A stretch of DNA of 64,000 bases from Nitrospinota bacterium (GCA_016208975.1 JACQXA010000004.1:1985501-2049500), one strand, 5' to 3'. Counted from the first letter of the stretch, positions 37,136-46,252 are shown. Numbers and translations are program-made. The notes: generated from the sequence alone by a model not told the origin.

Positions 37136-39805
37136 ATGAAAACACTGGGCCGCTACCAAATCCTTGAAAAAATCGGAAGCGGAGGAATGGGTCTTGTATA
37201 TAAAGGCCTGGATCCCAAAATAAACCGCCCGGTGGCGCTGAAGATCATCCGCTCCTCCACGATGGGGCAGGAAGCCCAATCATCCCTGCATCTGGCCGAG
37301 CGGCTTTTAGTTGAGGCGCAAGCCGCCGGCCGCCTTTCGCATCCATCCATCCTGACAATATATGACGTAGGCGAGCAAAAGCTGAAGGATGGCTCACTGT
37401 GCATTTACATCGCAATGGAATTTCTGGAAGGAAAACGGCTGGACTGGCACATAAAGAACAATACTTACACATATATCTATAAGAAGCTGAACATAATCCG
37501 GGAAATCGCGGAAGGGATGGAATATGCGCACCGCCGCAACGTCATCCACCGGGACCTTAAGTCGTCCAACATAATCATTGTTGATGGGGATCACCCCAAG
37601 ATCATGGATTTCGGCCTGGCAAAGATTCCGGACTCGTCTATAACTCTCACGCTTTCCGGCACGATCATGGGCACTCCAAGTTACATGTCCACCGAACAGA
37701 TATACGGCAAGCCGGTGGACCACAAGACGGATATTTATTCCTTGACGGTCATTCTTTTCGAAATTATCAGCGGCAAGAAGCCATTTACCGGGAACAATAT
37801 CACCTCTATAATCTTCAACGCCATCAGCCAGCCCCCGCCCATGCTGAATAACCTGAATCCTGAACTGGGGGGGGCTTTGAACTCGTTCATTCAGAAAGGG
37901 CTTGCCAAGAAGCCGGAAGACCGGTTTGAGAATTTCACCGAATATCTTGAATCGCTCAACAAGATAATATTTTCATCGCAAATGGCCGAAACAATGCCCG
38001 TGGCTCCGGCGATGGAAAGCGCGCAGGCTGGAAGCCTCCCTGTAACAACGCCCCGGCTTGAAGAAACGCCGCTGAAAGCTTTCGTCAATGAAATGCACTC
38101 CGGATTAAAACATCTCCCCGACCTTGAAGAAAGCACGAAAGACCTGGCGGAAGCCGCCCCGCCGGTGAAAGGGCCGCTGGAAATAGACTCCGACCAGATC
38201 AGGCGCAAGAACGGCGACCTGGTCAAATTGAGGGTCAAATTCACAAAACTGCTTTCCAAATATACCGATATTTCGTACAGCATTGACGAAAAAGGGCTGG
38301 CCGATTGCCTGGACAAGTCGCTCACGCAAATGGGTTTTTCGCTCCACACCGGCATTTCAAGCCCCCTTGAAAGTTTTGTCAAGCAGATCAACCATGACAT
38401 TAATCGCGGCCGTCTCTTTATCCTTCTTTATAAACATAAAGAATCCGGATATGACATGGTCAAGCTTTTCAGGGAGCTTCTGAAGCTCAACCCCGAAATA
38501 GACATGGGCGGCGTCATCCCTCTTTTCCGCGGAATCGTTAAAGAGGATCAACAACAGGCCATGCTCCGGTTTCTCGGGGACGCCGGGGTAAGATTCACGA
38601 TTTTTTTCACAAAACAGGAATCGGTCGAACACAACGTGGCCGAGATCTTAAGCGGACTTGTCCAGTACAGCAATGTGATTTCCGGCCTCGGCGCGTCAAA
38701 GGAAAAAAGGGTGACCGAATCGAAAAAATACGGGATGGAGGATATAGAAATATACAAAGGCCTGCTGGAGCTGGGCGACATGCACATGAGATCCAACCAG
38801 CATGAGGAGGCCGCCAAGGTGCTCTCCGAAGCGGTCCAATTAAATCCGGATATCAATTCCCTCGTTAACCGGGGAGACGCAAAATTCAAGCGCGGCATGT
38901 ATGTTGACGCCCTGAACGACTATCGGGAAGCCAACAAGCTCAACCAGGAGGCCCCGGCGCCTTACGCGAAGATCGGTGGATGTTGCATGACTTTGGGGAG
39001 GAACGAGACAGAGAAAGGGGACGCCGCAAGGGCCCAGAGCTGGTACGAGGCAGGCATCAAACGTCTGCTGGAGTCGGAAAAACTCATAGAACAGCAGGAA
39101 ATCCGGTATGCGGATTCACCTGAGAAGCTACCGGGCAATCCCTACTTTCCCCTCCTTTCAGCAGTGCGCATGGTGGATTACGAGATGACCGGCATGGACG
39201 ATATAAAGCGGGATTTCTCAAAGCTGGCCGGGCGTCTTGCCGAAAAGACAAAGAATATACAGGTGGAAGACAAGGAAACCGATATCGAAACGCTTATGGG
39301 CAGGGCTCTGGCGCTGGCGGCCAGCGGGAACAAGGCCGAGGCGGAAAGGATATTCATAGGCGCCTTGAAGCGGAATCCGGAGCATGTGTCGCCGGATTTC
39401 AACAATTACGCGGTTCAGTTAAGAAAGGCTGGTGAGTACTCGAGGGCTTATGGCATCTACCAGGAGCTTCTGAAATATCAGATCCCGGAAAAAACCGTTG
39501 TCATCGAGAACATGAAAACGGCAGGGATGAAGCACGCTCTTCAGCTTCGGAACCTGGGGCGCTTTGAAGAAGCAAAAGCAGTGTATAAAACCATGCTTTC
39601 GCTGGACGCGGGGGAGAAGGAGTGGATGTTTTGCGAGTTGGCCTCCATCGGCCTTGAATCAGGGGATCAGCCCGGGGCATGCAAGTGGTATAACGAAGCC
39701 ATTTCACATAATCCGGATATGCTGAAGTCGGAAAAGTTCAAAAAATACCCGGAGTTGGAAAACATGTGCGGGTTGATGGTGAAAAAGCCCGCTCAAGATA
39801 ACTAA
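37136..39805 (+). CDS. Hanks-type Ser/Thr protein kinase with degenerate receiver-like region and TPR repeats
   Basis: The 889-residue protein starts with a complete kinase domain (about 5-270): GSGGMGLVYKG loop, Lys36 in VALKII, catalytic HRDLKSSN, DFGLAK and GTPSYMSTEQ where most have APE. A low-complexity linker follows. A region at about 345-540 (LLYKHKESGYDMVKLFRELLK, VIPLFRGIVKED, VRFTIFFTK) has the rhythm of a receiver fold without a clear phospho-acceptor. TPR-like repeats fill about 550-885 (LLELGDMHMRSNQHEEAAKVL, AYGIYQELLKYQ). No membrane helix is visible. I start at ATG 37136, immediately before the kinase fold. It probably phosphorylates a partner bound by the TPRs. Confidence 0.88.
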   Translation: MKTLGRYQILEKIGSGGMGLVYKGLDPKINRPVALKIIRSSTMGQEAQSSLHLAERLLVEAQAAGRLSHPSILTIYDVGEQKLKDGSLCIYIAMEFLEGKRLDWHIKNNTYTYIYKKLNIIREIAEGMEYAHRRNVIHRDLKSSNIIIVDGDHPKIMDFGLAKIPDSSITLTLSGTIMGTPSYMSTEQIYGKPVDHKTDIYSLTVILFEIISGKKPFTGNNITSIIFNAISQPPPMLNNLNPELGGALNSFIQKGLAKKPEDRFENFTEYLESLNKIIFSSQMAETMPVAPAMESAQAGSLPVTTPRLEETPLKAFVNEMHSGLKHLPDLEESTKDLAEAAPPVKGPLEIDSDQIRRKNGDLVKLRVKFTKLLSKYTDISYSIDEKGLADCLDKSLTQMGFSLHTGISSPLESFVKQINHDINRGRLFILLYKHKESGYDMVKLFRELLKLNPEIDMGGVIPLFRGIVKEDQQQAMLRFLGDAGVRFTIFFTKQESVEHNVAEILSGLVQYSNVISGLGASKEKRVTESKKYGMEDIEIYKGLLELGDMHMRSNQHEEAAKVLSEAVQLNPDINSLVNRGDAKFKRGMYVDALNDYREANKLNQEAPAPYAKIGGCCMTLGRNETEKGDAARAQSWYEAGIKRLLESEKLIEQQEIRYADSPEKLPGNPYFPLLSAVRMVDYEMTGMDDIKRDFSKLAGRLAEKTKNIQVEDKETDIETLMGRALALAASGNKAEAERIFIGALKRNPEHVSPDFNNYAVQLRKAGEYSRAYGIYQELLKYQIPEKTVVIENMKTAGMKHALQLRNLGRFEEAKAVYKTMLSLDAGEKEWMFCELASIGLESGDQPGACKWYNEAISHNPDMLKSEKFKKYPELENMCGLMVKKPAQDN

Positions 39806-39910
39806 AGAATAAGAGCCCTGAGGCGATATGCCTGTTCCGCGCTTAGCCCCCCCGAAATGCAAGGCTTACCAAGCCTCAACGATATAAAAGTTTATATGCG
39901 CGCAAATGCT

Positions 39911-39940
39911 TGGTTGCGCGACGTGAACGGTTATTATACT
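39911..39940 (+). promoter_or_regulatory. Candidate promoter of tRNA-Arg
   Basis: TATACT at 39935-39940 lies 12 bases before the tRNA, with TTG-containing -35 candidates (TGGTTG at 39911-39916, 18-base spacing). The -10 box is good and the -35 box weak. Confidence 0.45.
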
Positions 39941-39952
39941 ATTTATGTTTAC

Positions 39953-40030
39953 GCGCCCGTAGCTCAGCCCGGATAGAGCGCCAGATTGCGGTTCTGTAGG
40001 TCGCAGGTTCGAATCCTGCCGGGCGCACCA
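39953..40030 (+). tRNA. tRNA-Arg (anticodon GCG)
   Basis: A 78-base cloverleaf with encoded CCA. Acceptor GCGCCCG/CGGGCGC and T arm GCAGG/CCTGC with TTCGAAT are intact, and the D arm is GCTC/GAGC. The anticodon loop TTGCGGT gives GCG, which reads CGC and CGU. Bacteria usually use an A34 (ACG) tRNA here. The outer pair of the anticodon stem (C27-T43) is mismatched. Confidence 0.92.
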
Positions 40031-40157
40031 ACCAAACCGCCTTCAATTCCAAATTTCAAGCAGTTGCAAGTCCGATTTCCGCAATAGGCCCAAAACCCAA
40101 TGACATCTGGCCAGGGGGGGGTATGCCATTTGCCAGCTTTGTGGTATTTCTAATTAG

Positions 40158-40760
40158 ATGAAAAGGAAGGTAATCCTGGCTTCGTCCTCCCCCAGGCGGG
40201 CCGCGCTTCTAAACGACGCCGGGGTGGAGTTTGACATCGTCAAGCCGGACATCGACGAGACGCCGGATCCGGCGCTCACCCCGGAGGAGAACGCCCGGTT
40301 CATAGCCTTGCGCAAGGCCGAGGCCGTGGCCCAAACAGTGAGGGAGGGCGTTGTGCTGGCGGCGGACACAATGGTGGTGATAGACCATGAGATCATCGGC
40401 AAACCCGTGGACGCCACCGACGCCCGCAAGATGCTCCAGCGTATCGCCGGACGGGAGCATAAAGTGGTCACCGGGGTGTCAATCATCTGCGAGGGGAGCC
40501 GCCGCCGCTGGGCGCATGTTGAGGTGAGCTTCGTCCGGTTCAAACCGGTGGCCGACGGGGATATAGAAGCGTATGTGAACACCGGCGAGCCTCTGGACAA
40601 GGCTGGAGCTTACGCCATACAGGGCGGGGCCGCAGGGTGGATAGACGGATACAGCGGGAGCCTTACAAATATCATCGGCCTTCCCATGGAGCAGGTGGCC
40701 TGCGCGCTGGAGTCCATGGGGGTAAAGGTCAGCCGGGGGAGGTGGGGCGCATGCCGTTAA
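40158..40760 (+). CDS. maf: Maf-family nucleotide pyrophosphatase
   Basis: Maf proteins hydrolyse non-canonical or modified nucleoside triphosphates, such as dTTP/UTP analogues, and are linked to septum control. The 200-residue protein has the signature ILASSSPRRAALL (about 6-18), VDIDE-like PDIDETPDP, LAADTMVVID and the KPVDATDARKML segment. Length is normal. Its 3' end overlaps coaE by ten bases, so the two are translated together. Confidence 0.93.
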   Translation: MKRKVILASSSPRRAALLNDAGVEFDIVKPDIDETPDPALTPEENARFIALRKAEAVAQTVREGVVLAADTMVVIDHEIIGKPVDATDARKMLQRIAGREHKVVTGVSIICEGSRRRWAHVEVSFVRFKPVADGDIEAYVNTGEPLDKAGAYAIQGGAAGWIDGYSGSLTNIIGLPMEQVACALESMGVKVSRGRWGACR

Positions 40761-41356
40761 TCGGGTTGACCGGGGGGTACGCCTCTGGGAAAAGCTCCGT
40801 CACCGCCATGTTCCGCGAACTTGGCGCCGACGTGATAGATTGCGACATCCTGGCCCGGCAGGTGGTGGAGCCTGGCGCCGAAGGGCTGGCCCAGGTTAAA
40901 GAAAAATTCGGGCCGGGAGTTATAAGTGAAGACGGAACCCTGAACCGCGCCGCGCTTGGAGCCATAGTGTTCAACGACAGGGGAAAACTTAATGCGCTGG
41001 AGGCGGTTCTCCACCCCCACATCCGCCAAAGGCTTTTCGCGCAGTCTCAAAAACTTTTGGCCGCCGACCCCAGGAGGATCGTAATAGTGGACGCGGCCCT
41101 CCTTTTCGAGACGGAGTTGAGCCGCCATATGGATAAATGCATCGCGGTCACCTGTCTTAAAGCGCAACAGGTGGAACGGGGCGCGAAAAGGGACAAAATC
41201 AGCCCGCAGGACGCTGAAAAAAGAGTGGCCCTCCAGATGCCCATTTCGCAAAAAACGGCCCTGGCGGATTACGTGGTGGACAATTCCGGCTCCGCCGCCG
41301 CCACCCGGGCTCAGGTCGAGCAAATCTGGAACAGCCTCAAAGAAGTGGGGAAATAA
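40751..41356 (+). CDS. coaE: Dephospho-CoA kinase
   Basis: CoaE phosphorylates dephospho-CoA in the last step of CoA synthesis. The 201-residue protein starts with the P-loop LIGLTGGYASGKSSV, followed by GADVIDCDILARQVVEPG and the conserved HP of EAVLHPHIR. The ATG at 40751 follows a GGTGGGG site. The frame is open further upstream from 40637 inside maf, but family homology starts here. It shares ten bases with maf. Confidence 0.95.
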   Translation: MPLIGLTGGYASGKSSVTAMFRELGADVIDCDILARQVVEPGAEGLAQVKEKFGPGVISEDGTLNRAALGAIVFNDRGKLNALEAVLHPHIRQRLFAQSQKLLAADPRRIVIVDAALLFETELSRHMDKCIAVTCLKAQQVERGAKRDKISPQDAEKRVALQMPISQKTALADYVVDNSGSAAATRAQVEQIWNSLKEVGK

Positions 41357-41458
41357 TTCCACATATTATGTGGGGTAAATTCCACATTTATTAGTTTTCC
41401 CTCCAGTTTTAGACTCAACGTACCCGTAGCTCTGCCCCCAACATTCTTAGGATTCAAG

Positions 41459-41584
41459 ATGTTCCAGCATGGTTATGACATGGGCACGGGAATTGATTAT
41501 GTTTTTCCAGATATAGGGGTAGCCGTCTTCAAATGGTGGCGGCGTGGTAAGAAATTTTCCCGGTTTGAAAGGGCTTGGACATGA
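41459..41584 (+). CDS. Possible 41-residue protein overlapping the DUF4912 gene start
   Basis: This frame (starts MFQHGYDMGTGIDYV, contains FKWWRRGKKF) ends in a TGA that overlaps the ATG of the next gene (ATGA) and is preceded by AGGA six bases upstream. The arrangement suggests translational coupling. The frame is also open further upstream, and no family is recognised, so it could be chance. Confidence 0.3.
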   Translation: MFQHGYDMGTGIDYVFPDIGVAVFKWWRRGKKFSRFERAWT

Positions 41585-43317
41585 CGGATGAACTGACAAA
41601 CCTTACCAAGGCCGAGCTTATGGCGTTGGCGGCGAAGAAGAAACTACAGGTTTCGTCATCCATGAAGAAGGAAGAAATCATAAAAATGTTAAAACCGGCC
41701 AAGGCCGTTAAATCGGCTGTGTCCGCCAAGGCTTCAAAGCAGAAAGGCTTCTTGAGCGCCGCTGGGAAGGCCAAGAAGCAAGCCGCCAAACCGGCGGCCA
41801 AGTCCGTAAAAGCCAAGGCTGTAAAACCGGCCGTCGCCCCGGTCAGGAAAGAAGCTCCAAAAGCCGGAATCAAGGCGGCTTCCGGCAAGACAAAGGCCAA
41901 GGCTCCGGAAAAGGCGATGGCTAAAGCGGGGCAGGCCAAAGCGAAGCCTGTTGTAAGGGCCGCAAAACCGGTAAAAGCCAAACCCGCGCTGGTGGCGGTG
42001 AAGTCACTAGTCAGGAAAACACCGGTTAAAAAAGCGCCATTTGCTCCGGCTGTCCAGGCTTCCATGCCGCCGGTGGAAAAGCGGATGGAGTATAAAACGG
42101 CGGTTAACGACTCCAACACAGGGCCCACGAGATCCACTGTTTCAGCGGCGGTGATGTCCGGGGTTTCCGCGGGGCCCAAGCTCTCCCAGCCCAAACCTGC
42201 AATACAGCAGGGGGCGGGAAGGGTTCAGGAGCCCGTGGCAAAGGTGGAAACGCCAAAGCCCGCGAAAGCTCCAGCGGTTAAAGCGCCTGCGGCGAAACCG
42301 GCGGCGGCAAAACCCGCTCTGGCGAAGGCGCAGTCCAGGGAGTCCGGCAGGCAAGCGCCTCTTTCCAGGAATGTGGCCGCCCAGACCAATGGCCGGGGGT
42401 GGGACATAAAAATAGACGAAAAAAAATTTTTCATAGCCGACGAGGCCTACGACTACCCCAAGGCAGAAACGTCCAATTTGCCGTCCGAGTATGGCGATAC
42501 CAGGATAATAGCCCTGGCGCGGGACCCTTATAAGCTATACCTGTACTGGGAACTGCAGGGTGGCGCGGTGGAGCGGGCCCGGGCGGCCTTGGGCAAGGAT
42601 TGGGCGCAGGTGCGCTGGTCGTTGAGGATTTTCGATGTCAGCGGGCTTGCCGAGGGTTTTCACCGGTATTTTGACGTGGATGTGAACCCCAATTCGGGGA
42701 GCATGTATCTGGAAGTGGACCGGGCGGACTGCGAATATGTGGTCACCATGGGCCTGAAAGATGAAACCGGGCGGTTCGAGCAGGTGGCAAGCTCCAACAG
42801 GTCCCGCACACCCCGGGCCGAGGCATCCTCCTCCACCGACGCCGAATGGACTGTGCCGGACGACCTGTTCGCCCGGATCTACGGCCTTTCCGGCGGCTAC
42901 ATGGCGGGGTCTGGAAGCCTGGAGTCATCAATGTTCTCTCTGCCCGGCGTCTCGTCGCTGGCGGTTTCCAGCTGGCAATCGGTATCCAGTTTCGAGGTGT
43001 CCAGTTTTGGCGCTTCGGAGCAAATGGCCGCCCGCGCAAAGAAACGGGGCTTCTTTTTCTGGCTGGATTGCGAGCTGATAGTTTACGGCGGCACCGAGCC
43101 GGACGCGAAAGTTACCATGATGGGCAAGAAAATCAACCTCCGGCCCGATGGCACTTTTACAGCCAGGTTCTTCCTGCCTGATGGCATATTCGACATACCT
43201 GTAACCGCCGAATCATCCGATGGGGTGGAGAAACGGGAGATTTCCCCCACAGTTACCCGCGCCACCCGCCGCAAGGAGGAGTTTTTGATACCGGAAGAGG
43301 AGTGGCTTAAAAAGTAG
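41581..43317 (+). CDS. DUF4912 protein with Rho-N/SAP-like N-terminus and Lys/Ala/Pro-rich linker
   Basis: The 578-residue protein has a helical Rho-N-like motif at about 5-38 (LTKAELMALAAKKKLQVSSS). A 230-residue linker of Lys, Ala and Pro, like histone H1 tails, follows. The DUF4912 domain (about 280-420) contains RIIALARDPYKLYLYWEL and the later AEWTVPDDLFARIYGLSGG, and the protein ends in a beta-rich part. DUF4912 proteins are commonly encoded beside GH57 branching enzymes, as here, and may bind glucan; that is inference. ATG at 41581, seven bases after GAAAGGG, is preferred over the TTG at 41575. Confidence 0.85.
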   Translation: MTDELTNLTKAELMALAAKKKLQVSSSMKKEEIIKMLKPAKAVKSAVSAKASKQKGFLSAAGKAKKQAAKPAAKSVKAKAVKPAVAPVRKEAPKAGIKAASGKTKAKAPEKAMAKAGQAKAKPVVRAAKPVKAKPALVAVKSLVRKTPVKKAPFAPAVQASMPPVEKRMEYKTAVNDSNTGPTRSTVSAAVMSGVSAGPKLSQPKPAIQQGAGRVQEPVAKVETPKPAKAPAVKAPAAKPAAAKPALAKAQSRESGRQAPLSRNVAAQTNGRGWDIKIDEKKFFIADEAYDYPKAETSNLPSEYGDTRIIALARDPYKLYLYWELQGGAVERARAALGKDWAQVRWSLRIFDVSGLAEGFHRYFDVDVNPNSGSMYLEVDRADCEYVVTMGLKDETGRFEQVASSNRSRTPRAEASSSTDAEWTVPDDLFARIYGLSGGYMAGSGSLESSMFSLPGVSSLAVSSWQSVSSFEVSSFGASEQMAARAKKRGFFFWLDCELIVYGGTEPDAKVTMMGKKINLRPDGTFTARFFLPDGIFDIPVTAESSDGVEKREISPTVTRATRRKEEFLIPEEEWLKK

Positions 43318-43361
43318 GTGGTGGATTACATGAGACGCAATGCAGGAAGGCGCGGGGTGGT

Positions 43362-44951
43362 ATGATGAAAGGCTATCTGGCCCTGGTTCTGCATGCCCAT
43401 CTACCCTTTGTGCGTCATCCGGAGCATGAGGAGTTCCTGGAGGAGGACTGGCTTTTTGAAGCCATAACCGAAACCTACATATCCCTCCTGACCATTTTCG
43501 AGGGGCTGAAAAAAGACGGGGTGAGGTTCCGGGTGACCATGACCCTGTCGCCTACGCTGATATCCATGCTCCGCGACGAGCTTTTGCAGGAGCGCTACCT
43601 TAAAAGGCTCGGCAAGCTTACAGACCTGGCGGAACTGGAGATAGGACGCACCCGATTCTCCCCAAAGCTCAACGAACTGGCCGCCATGTACCGCTGGAGG
43701 TTCGAGGAGGCCCGGGAACTTTTCGAGAAAAAATACAACTGCGACCTGGTGGGGGCTTTCAAGACATTCCAGGACGAGGGGTACATAGAAATAATCACCT
43801 GCGCCGCCACCCATGGCTACCTGCCCCTGCTGGCGGTGAATGAGGCGGCTGTGAAGGCCCAGATAAAGGTGGCCTGCCAGCAATATGAAACCGTTTTCGG
43901 CAGGAAAGCCCGGGGCATCTGGCTTCCGGAATGCGGTTACCAGCCGGGGTTCGAGACGTACCTTAAGGATGAGGGCATCCTTTTCTTTTTCACTGACGCC
44001 CACGGGGTGCTTCACGCCGAGCCCCGCCCACGCTATGGTGTGTTCGCCCCCATTTACACAAAAGACGGCGTGGCGGTGTTCGGGCGGGACGTGGAATCCT
44101 CCCGGCAGGTGTGGAGCGCGCGGGACGGGTATCCCGGCGACCCGGTTTACCGGGACTTTTACCGGGACATCGGGTTCGACATGGACATCGAATATTTGAA
44201 AGATTACCTAGCGCCGGACAACCTGCGGAAAATGACCGGCATAAAATACAACCGGATCACCAGCAGGGAATCCGGCGACAAGGAGCTTTACGTTTACAAA
44301 GACGCCTTGAACCGCGCTTCGGAGCACGCCGACGATTTCGTGAGGCGCCGCATGGAGCAGATAGAGAGGCTGGAGGGGTTGATGGACAGGCCACCGCTCA
44401 TCGTGGCCCCTTACGACGCGGAGCTTTTCGGCCATTGGTGGTTCGAGGGGCCGGAATTCCTGAATTTCGTACTCCGCAAATGCGCCATGGAAAGCGACAG
44501 GCTGGAGACCATAACGCCCTACGATTACATAAGGATATTCCCGGCCAACCAGATGGCGGCCCCATCCGCCTCGTCCTGGGGGCACAAGGGTTATTCCGAA
44601 GTCTGGCTGGATGAGAGCAACGACTGGATATACCGCCATCTCCACAAAGCCGCCGACCGCATGGTGGAACTGGCCCGGGTGAAAAGGGAAGGGAACAACG
44701 GGCTCATCGAGCGGGCTTTGAACCAGGCCGCGCGGGAGCTTTTACTGGCGCAATCATCGGACTGGGCGTTCATCATGAAAACCGGCACCATGTCCCAATA
44801 CGCCGAGAAACGCACCAAAGAGCACCTGGCCCGGTTCAACCGGCTGTATGACGACGTTGTCCACGACTCGGTGGATGAAGGTTATCTCAAGGAACTGGAG
44901 GGTTCCGACAACATCTTTCCGGACATCAACTGGCGCGTTTATACGGCGTAG
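43362..44951 (+). CDS. GH57-family 1,4-alpha-glucan branching enzyme (DUF1957)
   Basis: The 529-residue enzyme moves alpha-1,4 chains to alpha-1,6 branches in glycogen. GH57 motifs are in order: LHAHLPFVRHPE (about 10-21), a GCAATHGYLP-like CAATHGYLPLL, GIWLPECGYQ with the nucleophile Glu, FFTDAHGV, and PYDAELFGHWWFEGPEF with the acid/base Asp. The C-terminal helical domain is present. Two adjacent ATGs at 43362 and 43365 cannot be separated. It lies 44 bases after the DUF4912 gene and about 2 kb before a second GH57 enzyme. Confidence 0.92.
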   Translation: MMKGYLALVLHAHLPFVRHPEHEEFLEEDWLFEAITETYISLLTIFEGLKKDGVRFRVTMTLSPTLISMLRDELLQERYLKRLGKLTDLAELEIGRTRFSPKLNELAAMYRWRFEEARELFEKKYNCDLVGAFKTFQDEGYIEIITCAATHGYLPLLAVNEAAVKAQIKVACQQYETVFGRKARGIWLPECGYQPGFETYLKDEGILFFFTDAHGVLHAEPRPRYGVFAPIYTKDGVAVFGRDVESSRQVWSARDGYPGDPVYRDFYRDIGFDMDIEYLKDYLAPDNLRKMTGIKYNRITSRESGDKELYVYKDALNRASEHADDFVRRRMEQIERLEGLMDRPPLIVAPYDAELFGHWWFEGPEFLNFVLRKCAMESDRLETITPYDYIRIFPANQMAAPSASSWGHKGYSEVWLDESNDWIYRHLHKAADRMVELARVKREGNNGLIERALNQAARELLLAQSSDWAFIMKTGTMSQYAEKRTKEHLARFNRLYDDVVHDSVDEGYLKELEGSDNIFPDINWRVYTA

Positions 44952-44955
44952 AATC

Positions 44956-45615
44956 CTATTTACCCCACACGCCCTCAAGATGATCAAAGACAGAGCCGAT
45001 AGCGATGAATCCCCCCAAGGGAATTGAGGAAGGCGTGACAAGCTCAACCACTCGGCTGAACATTCCGCCAGATGGAATAAAGACGCTATGGCTGGTGATA
45101 GCCCTGGCGCATGGGATGGCGTTTTCAATCCATTGTCTGGCTTCTTGGGCGGTGTCCCACCTGGCTCCGGCATAACCCCCTGTCCCGCTTTTCGACAGAT
45201 ACAGAAGGCTGTTTGTGTTCAACAGCCCAAGCGCCAAGCCTTTCCGGGCGACTCTGGCCATCTCCTTCACCGCTCCGGCTGGATTGGCGACAAAACAAAG
45301 GCTTGTCACCGCTACGCAATAGTCAAAAGATTTATCGCTGAATGGAAGGGCCTCGGCGGAGCCTTGGGCGAATGCGCCGCCCACTGACGATTGGGCGAAC
45401 GCGATGTGGGGCCAACTCTTGTCCAGCCCGGTCACGCGCAGGCCGGCGCTTTGGAATCTTCGCGTGAAATGGCCCGTACCACATCCTGCGTCAAGCATGG
45501 AATCGCCCGGCCTGGGGGACAATAATCGCCAGAGCGAGTGGAATTCGATGTCACTAATCCACCGTCCCCTGGGTGTGGCATACCATGCGTCGTAATCAGC
45601 AGGAGTGGCGTTCAT
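44956..45615 (-). CDS. Class I SAM-dependent methyltransferase
   Basis: The 219-residue protein has the methyltransferase motif I MLDAGCGTGHFTRRF (about 38-52) and GLDKSWPHIAFAQ, then DYCVAVTSLCFVANP as motif IV. It belongs to the UbiE/Methyltransf_11 group; the substrate is unknown. The frame opens at 45675, but the first 20 residues would then come from the tRNA-like sequence, so I start at the ATG at 45615. It converges with the branching enzyme gene four bases away and opposes the plus-strand genes around it, as an inserted gene might. Confidence 0.8.
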   Translation of the reverse strand: MNATPADYDAWYATPRGRWISDIEFHSLWRLLSPRPGDSMLDAGCGTGHFTRRFQSAGLRVTGLDKSWPHIAFAQSSVGGAFAQGSAEALPFSDKSFDYCVAVTSLCFVANPAGAVKEMARVARKGLALGLLNTNSLLYLSKSGTGGYAGARWDTAQEARQWIENAIPCARAITSHSVFIPSGGMFSRVVELVTPSSIPLGGFIAIGSVFDHLEGVWGK

Positions 45616-45636
45616 GTGTAACGTCGTGAAATGGTT

Positions 45637-45709
45637 GGCGGAGAGTGGATTAAACCCACAACCTCCATCTTGCAATGATGGGATCCGTCTTCCGGATGAA
45701 CTAACCGCC
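45637..45709 (-). pseudogene. Degenerate tRNA-like sequence (Ala TGC-like)
   Basis: Read on the minus strand, GGCGG...CCGCC closes the ends, CCATC/GATGG encloses the loop ATTGCAA (anticodon TGC), and AGGTT plus a GTGG/CCAC hairpin with TTTAAT follows. The lower acceptor pairs and the D arm do not pair correctly, and the T arm is short by a base. It looks like a decayed tRNA rather than a working one. It lies upstream of the methyltransferase start. Confidence 0.35.
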
Positions 45710-45856
45710 TGTTGTGAGAAATTTTAACATAACATGGATAATTATCATTCCCATCATGGTCATACATTCAGGCAGACCCCGGCCGTTCTTAAAAAACCGG
45801 ATGTGTGCTAAAATCTGCTTATTGAATCCCATCAACCAAGCTGGAGGCCGGCCGTC

Positions 45857-46252
45857 ATGGCGGACGAGGAAAAAAACAACGAAAAAGACATGGAGGTCCT
45901 CACCCGTGCCATCGTGGAAGCCATCACAAAGTCCCGTGACGTGCGGGACGCCATAAAGCGCCTGTCGGAAGGGGAGGAGGTCTGCTCCAAATCCTTCATG
46001 GTCCTCATGCTCAAGGTTAGGTCGCTGGCGGAGTCTATGGGGTTTGACGTGGCCGATGAATGCCGCCATGAGCCGTTGAAACCCAGAGCCACCGGAAAGC
46101 CAGCCGCGCCTCCACAGGAAGATGTGGTGAAACTCTCCGGAAGAGTGGAAGACGGCAAGGCGTTATCGGACAGCGAATCGTTGTTCCGGGACTATCTGGC
46201 GGAAAAGTTCGATCAGGACGCCTGGCTGAAGAAGCTGGGCCTTAAACTCTGA
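45857..46252 (+). CDS. Conserved-looking hypothetical protein
   Basis: This 131-residue protein is charged and mostly helical in the first 75 residues (TRAIVEAITKSRDVRDAIKRL), then has a Pro/Ala-rich hinge and a short C-terminal helix ending WLKKLGLKL. There is no signal peptide or membrane segment. A good GGAGG lies before the ATG. I do not recognise a family. It lies 31 bases before pcm on the same strand and may be in one transcript with it. Confidence 0.7.
   Translation: MADEEKNNEKDMEVLTRAIVEAITKSRDVRDAIKRLSEGEEVCSKSFMVLMLKVRSLAESMGFDVADECRHEPLKPRATGKPAAPPQEDVVKLSGRVEDGKALSDSESLFRDYLAEKFDQDAWLKKLGLKL

Noticed and set aside
45404-45620. Second tRNA fragment CGTAATCAGCAGG shared with tRNA-Thr
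   Set aside because: The 13-base match at about 45590 lies inside codons of the methyltransferase and has no flanking tRNA structure.
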